Origin: CAIVAT01 sp037139855
Lineage (GTDB): Bacteria > Bacteroidota > Bacteroidia > Bacteroidales > FEN-979
Direction of reading: 5' to 3'
Assembly: GCA_037139855.1 (NCBI GenBank)
Contig: JBAXFM010000079.1
Span: 1 to 19,322, forward strand
Length of the DNA stretch: 19,322 nucleotides
Shown: one piece after another, positions 13,387 to 19,322 of the stretch
How the letters are laid out: each line of letters opens with the position of its first letter
Position numbering within the stretch: position 1 is the first letter of the stretch
The notes under the pieces: model-generated
Databases searched by the model: none
Told to the model about the DNA's origin: nothing
What the model saw: the letters and a program-made list of their open reading frames with translations, nothing else
Translations under genes and position numbers: made by a program

Positions 13387-16300
13387 TTATTTGTTCACCA
13401 GCACCTTCCTCATCACCTTGTGCTCACTATTGAGGAATACCACGGTATAAATGCCATTGGCAACCGGGCGGAGGTCAATCTGCTTTTCAAAGGTTCCATT
13501 CACTTGTACATCACTCAGTTCAAAGATATTGGAGCCCAGCTGATTGTACACCAGGATTGAATAGGATTCCTGCACCGCACTGGTAATGGAAACGGTGAAT
13601 TTTCCATCATTGGGTACCGGATAAATACTGAAATTGCTGCCTTGCACTTCCTGCTGACCGGTTATCACCAGCCAAACCTTGTTGGAAATGGGGGATGAAC
13701 AACCATTGAGGGTAACCACACACCAGTAATAGCCGGTGTTGCTTATAACCGTATAGTTTTTACCGGTTGCGCCCGGAATGGCGGTTCCTTCAAAGTACCA
13801 TTGGTTGCCGGTGGGGGCGCTGCTGGTGAGAACATTTCCTGAAACAGTCACGATTGGCGCTGCCGGAATGGAACTCATCGTAACATTGAAGTTTGGTGAA
13901 ACCGTACCATTACCGCAGGTGTTGGTTCCTTTTACCGTGATCACACCCGAACCCGCTGAAGGGCCAAAAGTTACCACGATATTTTTGGTGGTGGCCCCGG
14001 AGGTAATAATTGCTCCGGCAGGAACGGTCCATATATAGGATGTGGCGCCGTTAATGGTTGGCACACTATAGGTAACGCCGGTTGCTCCGACACAAACCGA
14101 TGCAGAACCCGTAATCGTTCCGGCGGGAGCCGGTACAGGATTCACGGTTACGGCAAAAGTTGAAGCAGGTCCGTTGCCGCAGGTATTGTTACCGGCAACA
14201 GTAATATTTCCTGAAACGGCAGTTGCCCCGAAATTGACAGTGATAGCGTTGGTTCCTGCTCCACTTGCAATGGTTGCTCCGGCTGGCAATGTCCAGGTGT
14301 AGGAGGTTGCATTGGAAATTTCAGGACATGAATAAGCCACGCCGTTCGTCCCGGCGCATACGGCAGCGGTACCGGTAATGGCGCCTGCGGCATAAGGCAC
14401 CGGATTAACGGTAAGGTTATACACGTAGGGGGTAGCAGGAGAGCATCCATAGGTATTGGTAAAAGTAACACTCACCCACTGAGCGCCGGTATTGGTCCAG
14501 GTTACATTGATGGTGTTGGTTCCCTGACCTGATACGATGGTTCCTCCGGTTGAAATTCCCCAAACATAACCCGTCATTCCGCTGTTGGTAATGTATTGGT
14601 TGTTTGTTGAATTGACACAGGGGTTGTTATTGCTCCCGATATAAGGAGCGGCAGCTGGGTTGACGGTAACATTATAAACGGTAGGGGCAAGGGCTGAACA
14701 TCCCGTAGGATTCGTGTAGGTTACACTCACGGTTCTGCTTCCTGCAAATGGCCATGAAACAGTGATAGCATTGGTTCCAGCGCCTGCAATGATGGTCCCG
14801 CCGATGGATACAGCCCAGTTATAATTGGTCATTCCGGCTTCCGTTGTATAAACGATATTGGCCGCATTTGCGCAGACCACACTGGGGCCCGAGATGGTCG
14901 GGGTTGGGAAGTTTATCACGGTTACTGCGTAAACAGTTGGTGTCGCAGCAGGACAACCCACTGCGCTGGTATAGATTACCGAAACAGTTTTCGCCCCGGC
15001 TGTGGTCCAGGTTACCGTAATGCTGTTGGTAGTTGCTCCTCCGACAATGGTTCCCCCGGCTGAAACAGCCCAGGTGTAACCCGTCATCCCCGACTGGGTG
15101 GTATATACGTTCCCGGTTGAATTGATGCACGCATTCGCAGGACCGGTGATCGCTGGAACCGGTAAAGGATTGACGGTAACTGCCAGATTTGGCGAAACGG
15201 TGCCGTTTCCGCAAATGCTGGAACCGGAAACCGAAACATTCCCGGATACAGAACCGGCAGGGAAACTAACGGTAATCGTATTGGTATTGGCGCCGGCTGT
15301 GATAATTGCGCCGGTTGGTACAGTCCAGTTATAATTGACAGCATTGGCAATCGCAGGTACAGTATAGATGTAACCTGTTCCGCCAAGGCACACGTTGACT
15401 GGTCCGGTAATGGTACCGGCGCCGGAGGGTATCGGACATCCGGTGGAGAAACTCAAATCAGCTCCATAGGAGGTTCCTGACGAATTGGTGCCAATGATCC
15501 TGAAATGATAGACTGTGTTGAGTGTCAGTCCGATAATGTTAGCCAACGTGGAATTTGATCCGCCGCCAATTGCCGAGGAAGGTGTTCCGGGAACGATAGT
15601 GCCATAACTCGTTGTAAGTCCGTATTCAAAACTGATGGCCGTTGTGTTCCAGTTCGCAATCACATTCCCGTTCAGGGTTGCCGTGGTGGCAGTGATCGCA
15701 TTGGCAGCAATGGTCGTAACTGTTGGCGCCGGCTGCGAACCGGTATATGTACCAAAGGATGTAAAGGTGGAAATGAAAAGCTGATGCTGCGCAGCATTCA
15801 CAAGACCAAAATCGGTAAACGGGGTCGGAGCCACTTTCATGGAGAATGTTTGCGCTTCATTACCAACCACATCGGCTGACATGTACTGGAATGTCGCGGT
15901 TCCATTGAATGCGGTTATTCCCGTCGAGGCAATGTTCCAATAGCGTTTAATATAACTTACGGTATTCGGATCGGTCGGATATTTTGCATTGACAAGGTTG
16001 ATCCCAGCAAAATTGCCGGCTGCAAAGGTTCCGCTGGTAAAGTTCAAGGTTACAGGTGAATATTCCGGGGTCCCGGTATTATCTCCGACAGGATAGACAA
16101 AGCTGCCTGTGAATCCGGTGGCAAATCCTTTTTGCAATTGTCCGGTTCCTGTGGCAACAATCATGGCAGTGGCCGAAGGGGTGCCGGTAATGTTTGCGGC
16201 CGTACCTAAAACCAGGTTGTTTGAGCCGAGGGTGAATAAACCGTTTGTGAGTTTTAACAGGCCGTTCACGGTAGCGGGTGTATTCAGATTGATGCCATTG

Positions 16301-18990
16301 GCGTTTAAGACCTCGATGGTTGAATTGGTACCGGTGGTTACAGGGCCCGGGCCGGAAATTGATTGTGCAACTGTGCCATTCAGCGTAACAGTACCAACGG
16401 ATGCGGGAGAGAAATTCAATGCCCCGGTCGTGGCAACCAGGATATTCCCATGGATCTGATGGATGCCTGTAGTCGGTCCGGTCATGTTGAAATTAAACGT
16501 GCCGTTGGTGATGGTCAGATTATCCAATGAAACAGCGCTTCCTCCCGTAGTTGTAAGGGTTACACCTGTTGCATCCATTTCGAAATTGGCATAGGTTCTG
16601 CCTGAAAATGCCGGGGTGCTGTTGGAAATGACTTTATATAGACTGCCGGTCTGAAAAACAACAACACTTGCAGGAGCGGTCAGTGAAAATGGATTGCTGC
16701 CGGCCTGGGCAACGTAAGTGGATCCGGATCCGAAAACGACTGAGTTTGCAGCGGCTATAGGCACGGAAGATGCTGAACCAAATGCATTTCCGGAGAAAAA
16801 CGTTCCAGCGGTGAACACAGCGCCACTGTTGAAAGTGATTGCGCTGGCATCAACTGCGATTAAACGATGCGCTGTTGCAATGGTCGAAGAGAACGTCATA
16901 TTTCCGCTGATACTGGCGGTGGCTGTTGTTGCGATTGACAGGGTGATGGCATTGGCAGCATTCAGGTTCAGGGCGCAGCCTGTCGGGATATCCAGGTCAG
17001 CTCCGGCAACTCCGCTCATGGTGAGGGTAACTGCCGCAGCGCTTTGCAGGTTGATGATGGTATTGTTGGCCATGATCAGTTTTCCGATGGTTTCTGTTGG
17101 AACACCAGTCACGGTTTTTGTCGTGCCGTCATTAAACTGAAGAATGTCGCTTGAAGCAATGGCAGTGCGTGTTGGATTCCAGTTTGTGGCTACCGTCCAC
17201 AATCCGTTGTCGGCGCCCATCCAGGTATAGGTGACCGGACCCGATCCGGTAGTGGTGGCGCTGGCGCTTGGAATGGGTGGGGTAACATAATAATTTAAGG
17301 TTGCATTATTGGTCCCATCCCAGGCAAAAGGAATGATGGTAAAGGAATATTGTGTGGCCGGCGACAATCCGGTGATTGATTTTGCCAGGGTAGATCCCGG
17401 GGTGACCAATGCGGCCACTGTTCCATCGCCAAGGACGGTTCCAACAGTGTAACCTGTGGCATCAACAGGGATTCCGGTGGGAGCTGCTGCCCCTGTTTTC
17501 TGAAGAATCAGGTAGCCATCGGCGCCGGTTGCAGCGGTTGCCCATGTTAAATTGATGCTGGTCGTTCCGCCGGATACGCCTGCGAATCCAGTGACATGTG
17601 ATATGGGTTCATTGGCCAGGGTGAAAAAGGATGATTCGGTTGTAAGGCTTGTGCCTACTGAATTTGATGCATAGGCTTTAAAGTAAATCTGTGTTTTTGG
17701 AGGCAATACTGCACGCAGATGCGAGAAAGCAGCAACGGTTAAGCCACCTTCGGCCAGTTTGTTGTTGGTAATGATAACCCCCGGAGCCGTATTCCATACT
17801 GTGCCACGTTCAGTAATGGCCGCACCGCCATCAGCGGTAATAGTTCCGCCAAGCACTGCCGTTGTATTTGTAATGGTTGCCGATGTTGGAAGTGAAATTG
17901 AAGGAGCAACAGCAGCAGCAGCGGTAACCTGACTATTAGGATTCCCTGTAGCAGTCGTCGTAAGGTATTTGGTTGTCGAACCGGTACCGTTATACTCATA
18001 AACCCTGATCCAGTAAGTTGTGCTGCCTGTTAGTCCGGTTACACTCACCGAGCTGGCGCTGTTATTGTAAACCACTTGCTCCCCAACGCCGCTATAGGTT
18101 GTATTGGCAGAAGGATCGGTTCCATCAACAGGATTGGTGAAACTGTTGGTCGTGTTCATGATAACGACACGTTTGGCGCCATTGCCATTGGTCCAGTTGG
18201 CCGTCATTCCATTGGATGAGATGCCGGTAAAATTGATATTCTGGGCCTGAGTGGTGGGCGCTGTAATGCCAGATCCGAATACATCAGTCCAGGTCGTTCC
18301 TACCCTGATACCATCAACCAGTACATTTTGAGAGGCTAAAAATTGCCGTAAGGCAACCGATCCGGGGTTGATATCTGCCTGGGTGGCATCTGTAAGCGGG
18401 CCGATGGTAGGAAGTGGTTCAGTTGCAGGTATTGTTGTGTCAAAAACAAACAAGCTTACGATATCATTCGTTGTACCGGCGACAATTTCATATTTAACAA
18501 CCAACAGGTAGGTAGTTCCCGGTGTGTATGTTGTAGCCGAATAGCTTGCGGTTCCACTACCAACGCTGATGCCAAAATGGCTGGTTGCATCCATGAAAAC
18601 TCTTCCCCGGAAAGTCGTTGAAATCGGATCAGGACCAATATTAAAAAAATATCCGGCCGCAGTGGTAGTGACATTTACCATCATGGCAGTATATATAATT
18701 CCTGATGACTGCACCACAAAAGTTTTATTATCATCTTCACCGGTATTATCAACCAGTGCGGCATTACCAATTCCTGAATCAATATATCCCGGGAAAGTAA
18801 GTCCATTGGTGTTGACTGTAATAGGATTAGTTCCTCCACCGGAATGAGCTACCCATCCATGGGCTGTGATAAGATCGCCGGCAGGATAAGCAAAATTCTC
18901 ATCCAACAATACCTGTCCTTTGCTGGTGCCGTGAAATCCAAGGGATAAAATAGCCGCAACGAAAATGGCTAATAGTGTAAACTTTCTCAT
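13387..18990 (-). CDS. giant T9SS-exported multidomain protein (LamG-like, Fn3, beta-solenoid-like, PKD-like repeats, type A sorting domain)
   Basis: The product from the ATG at 18990 has 1867 residues and a clean signal peptide (MRKFTLLAIFVAAIL, cut near SKGQ). The open frame runs 38 codons further upstream, but that part lacks a signal-like start. In order: a LamG/concanavalin-like domain (about 27-240, opening DENFAYPAGDLITAHGW); three fibronectin-III-like units (about 242-580); a Gly/Thr/Asn-rich stretch (about 584-1085) opening with GLWTVATNWNP and holding short repeated turns like a beta-solenoid; a fourth Fn3-like unit (about 1090-1180); six PKD-like repeats (about 1186-1709, order A, B, B, B, A, A); an Ig-like unit with NQWYFEGTAIPGATG; and an 80-residue T9SS type A domain (FSIYPVPNDGKF to RKVLVNK). 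It is very probably a surface adhesin or matrix protein with no recognisable catalytic domain. It is a paralogue of the 939-residue cargo protein across the toxin-antitoxin pair. Confidence 0.88.
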   Translation of the reverse strand: MRKFTLLAIFVAAILSLGFHGTSKGQVLLDENFAYPAGDLITAHGWVAHSGGGTNPITVNTNGLTFPGYIDSGIGNAALVDNTGEDDNKTFVVQSSGIIYTAMMVNVTTTAAGYFFNIGPDPISTTFRGRVFMDATSHFGISVGSGTASYSATTYTPGTTYLLVVKYEIVAGTTNDIVSLFVFDTTIPATEPLPTIGPLTDATQADINPGSVALRQFLASQNVLVDGIRVGTTWTDVFGSGITAPTTQAQNINFTGISSNGMTANWTNGNGAKRVVIMNTTNSFTNPVDGTDPSANTTYSGVGEQVVYNNSASSVSVTGLTGSTTYWIRVYEYNGTGSTTKYLTTTATGNPNSQVTAAAAVAPSISLPTSATITNTTAVLGGTITADGGAAITERGTVWNTAPGVIITNNKLAEGGLTVAAFSHLRAVLPPKTQIYFKAYASNSVGTSLTTESSFFTLANEPISHVTGFAGVSGGTTSINLTWATAATGADGYLILQKTGAAAPTGIPVDATGYTVGTVLGDGTVAALVTPGSTLAKSITGLSPATQYSFTIIPFAWDGTNNATLNYYVTPPIPSASATTTGSGPVTYTWMGADNGLWTVATNWNPTRTAIASSDILQFNDGTTKTVTGVPTETIGKLIMANNTIINLQSAAAVTLTMSGVAGADLDIPTGCALNLNAANAITLSIATTATASISGNMTFSSTIATAHRLIAVDASAITFNSGAVFTAGTFFSGNAFGSASSVPIAAANSVVFGSGSTYVAQAGSNPFSLTAPASVVVFQTGSLYKVISNSTPAFSGRTYANFEMDATGVTLTTTGGSAVSLDNLTITNGTFNFNMTGPTTGIHQIHGNILVATTGALNFSPASVGTVTLNGTVAQSISGPGPVTTGTNSTIEVLNANGINLNTPATVNGLLKLTNGLFTLGSNNLVLGTAANITGTPSATAMIVATGTGQLQKGFATGFTGSFVYPVGDNTGTPEYSPVTLNFTSGTFAAGNFAGINLVNAKYPTDPNTVSYIKRYWNIASTGITAFNGTATFQYMSADVVGNEAQTFSMKVAPTPFTDFGLVNAAQHQLFISTFTSFGTYTGSQPAPTVTTIAANAITATTATLNGNVIANWNTTAISFEYGLTTSYGTIVPGTPSSAIGGGSNSTLANIIGLTLNTVYHFRIIGTNSSGTSYGADLSFSTGCPIPSGAGTITGPVNVCLGGTGYIYTVPAIANAVNYNWTVPTGAIITAGANTNTITVSFPAGSVSGNVSVSGSSICGNGTVSPNLAVTVNPLPVPAITGPANACINSTGNVYTTQSGMTGYTWAVSAGGTIVGGATTNSITVTWTTAGAKTVSVIYTSAVGCPAATPTVYAVTVINFPTPTISGPSVVCANAANIVYTTEAGMTNYNWAVSIGGTIIAGAGTNAITVSWPFAGSRTVSVTYTNPTGCSALAPTVYNVTVNPAAAPYIGSNNNPCVNSTNNQYITNSGMTGYVWGISTGGTIVSGQGTNTINVTWTNTGAQWVSVTFTNTYGCSPATPYVYNLTVNPVPYAAGAITGTAAVCAGTNGVAYSCPEISNATSYTWTLPAGATIASGAGTNAITVNFGATAVSGNITVAGNNTCGNGPASTFAVTVNPVPAPAGTITGSASVCVGATGVTYSVPTINGATSYIWTVPAGAIITSGATTKNIVVTFGPSAGSGVITVKGTNTCGNGTVSPNFNVTMSSIPAAPIVTVSGNVLTSSAPTGNQWYFEGTAIPGATGKNYTVISNTGYYWCVVTLNGCSSPISNKVWLVITGQQEVQGSNFSIYPVPNDGKFTVSITSAVQESYSILVYNQLGSNIFELSDVQVNGTFEKQIDLRPVANGIYTVVFLNSEHKVMRKVLVNK
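13865..15430 (-). repeat. six tandem PKD-like repeat units of about 258 bp
   Basis: Units start near 15405, 15150, 14895, 14640, 14380 and 14115 (leftward on the minus strand). Types follow the order A, B, B, B, A, A. This is the pattern of the array at 10185-12015 with one type B unit fewer. Shared peptide segments include GMTGYTW, TNSITV and C-G-N-G-T-V-S-P-N. Confidence 0.8.
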
Positions 18991-19085
18991 TTGATTGATT
19001 TTAAAATTATAATGGTTTAGTTGATTCAACTTTGTAAACAATAATAAATATGACCTTGGCGAAATTACGCCAGCATACAGAAATA

Positions 19086-19093
19086 CAAAAATA
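19086..19093 (-). promoter_or_regulatory. possible -7 box (TATTTTTG) of the 1867-residue gene
   Basis: TATTTTTG on the minus strand fits TAnnTTTG and would give a leader of about 90 nt. No TTG sits at the usual upstream distance. A second A/T-rich candidate, TATAAT (19007-19012 area, minus), is closer to the ATG but does not fit the phylum consensus. A short inverted repeat, TGGCG and CGCCA (19057-19072), would fall in the leader. Confidence 0.35.
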
Positions 19094-19159
19094 TAAAGTA
19101 TCAACCAGAGTGCCTAAGATTTGTTAAGAATTAATGAAAAGATAATACTTAACTATACA

Positions 19160-19190
19160 AACAAAAGCCCCACCGTCTCCGGCAGGGCTC
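19160..19190 (-). terminator. probable intrinsic terminator of the right-edge T9SS gene
   Basis: On the minus strand a stem of AGCCC (paired with GGGCT, 19185-19189 and 19166-19170), an internal CA/CA mismatch and an inner CCG/CGG pair is followed by a T-rich run (CTTTTGTTTG). It begins about 40 bp after the stop codon at 19231-19233, in the right orientation to end that gene before the 1867-residue gene begins. Confidence 0.65.
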
Positions 19191-19196
19191 CTGCAA

Positions 19197-19231
19197 TTTG
19201 ACATTTGACTTTTAACTTTTGACTTTTGACT
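19197..19231. repeat. 7-bp tandem array touching a stop codon, five copies
   Basis: Five heptamers of the form TTTGACT (first copy ending in A, third copy TTTAACT) lie directly against the TTA stop triplet of the right-edge gene; the last T is shared with it. A worn version of the same sequence (TTTGACA, then TTGCAC and TTTGAAT) lies at 13368-13386, against the stop of the 1867-residue gene. Confidence 0.88.
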
Positions 19232-19322
19232 TATTTGTTTACCAGCACCTTCCTCACCACCTTAAGCTCGCTGTTGAGGAATACCACCGTATAAACGCCG
19301 TTGGCAACCGGGCGAAGATCAA
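19231..19322 (-). CDS. C-terminal end of a third T9SS type A cargo protein (partial)
   Basis: Only the last 29 codons plus stop are in the window. They read DLRPVANGVYTVVFLNSELK followed by VVRKVLVNK and a TAA stop. This is the final part of a T9SS type A sorting domain, and 25 of the 29 residues match the end of the 1867-residue protein. At the nucleotide level 81 of 92 positions agree between 19231-19322 and the matching end at 13387-13478. The rest of the gene lies to the right of the window, so its N-terminal modules are unknown. Confidence 0.88.
   Translation of the reverse strand, partial: DLRPVANGVYTVVFLNSELKVVRKVLVNK

Noticed and set aside
10185..15430. Insertion sequence or transposon repeats
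   Set aside because: The 258-bp units are in frame and encode PKD-like domains; no transposase or terminal inverted repeat is present.
16109..17140. + strand open frames of 116 and 140 codons inside the giant T9SS gene
   Set aside because: They are Val/Pro/Ala-rich antisense shadows of the Gly/Thr/Asn-rich coding strand.
18991..19104. 38-codon upstream extension of the 1867-residue protein
   Set aside because: It would put a non-signal hydrophobic stretch before a complete signal peptide, and it covers the probable leader.

Overview
The window looks like a chromosomal piece of a Bacteroidetes (Bacteroidota) bacterium. The pointers are large secreted proteins ending in a type IX secretion (T9SS) type A sorting domain, repeated TAnnTTTG-type -7 promoter boxes, weak or absent Shine-Dalgarno sequences, and a two-half secreted M16 peptidase of the size usual in that phylum. 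Coding DNA of the large genes is near 50% G+C by eye; one small module is far more A+T-rich.

Layout. Positions 1-149 hold two simple tandem arrays (nine 11-mers, then six 7-mers). A secreted M16 zinc peptidase follows on the + strand (254-3166). A strong palindrome (3180-3203) separates it from a convergent run of four minus-strand genes that reads from 12527 down to 3222: a cohesin-like/PKD-repeat T9SS cargo protein; a metallopeptidase-like/beta-propeller/outer-membrane-barrel fusion that overlaps it by ATGA; a TMTC-like multi-membrane TPR protein with its own probable promoter; and a CLC-family chloride protein with two CBS domains. On the + strand at 12775-13316 sits a ParD/ParE-type toxin-antitoxin pair with a clear promoter and a 15-bp palindromic operator. 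From 18990 down to 13387 runs a 1867-residue T9SS cargo protein with LamG-like, fibronectin-III-like, beta-solenoid-like and PKD-like segments. At the right edge the last 29 codons of a third T9SS cargo gene enter the window.

How the parts relate. The three T9SS genes appear to be a tandem family. The two complete ones share the same order of PKD-like repeat types (A, several B, A, A), the same final Ig-like unit and the same sorting domain, and differ mainly in repeat number and N-terminal modules. The toxin-antitoxin pair lies between the two complete members and has different base composition, so it probably arrived separately. The cargo-peptidase-barrel overlap suggests that a secreted adhesin-like protein and an outer-membrane enzyme are made together; this is inference. 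No rRNA, tRNA, CRISPR array, transposase or prophage gene was seen.
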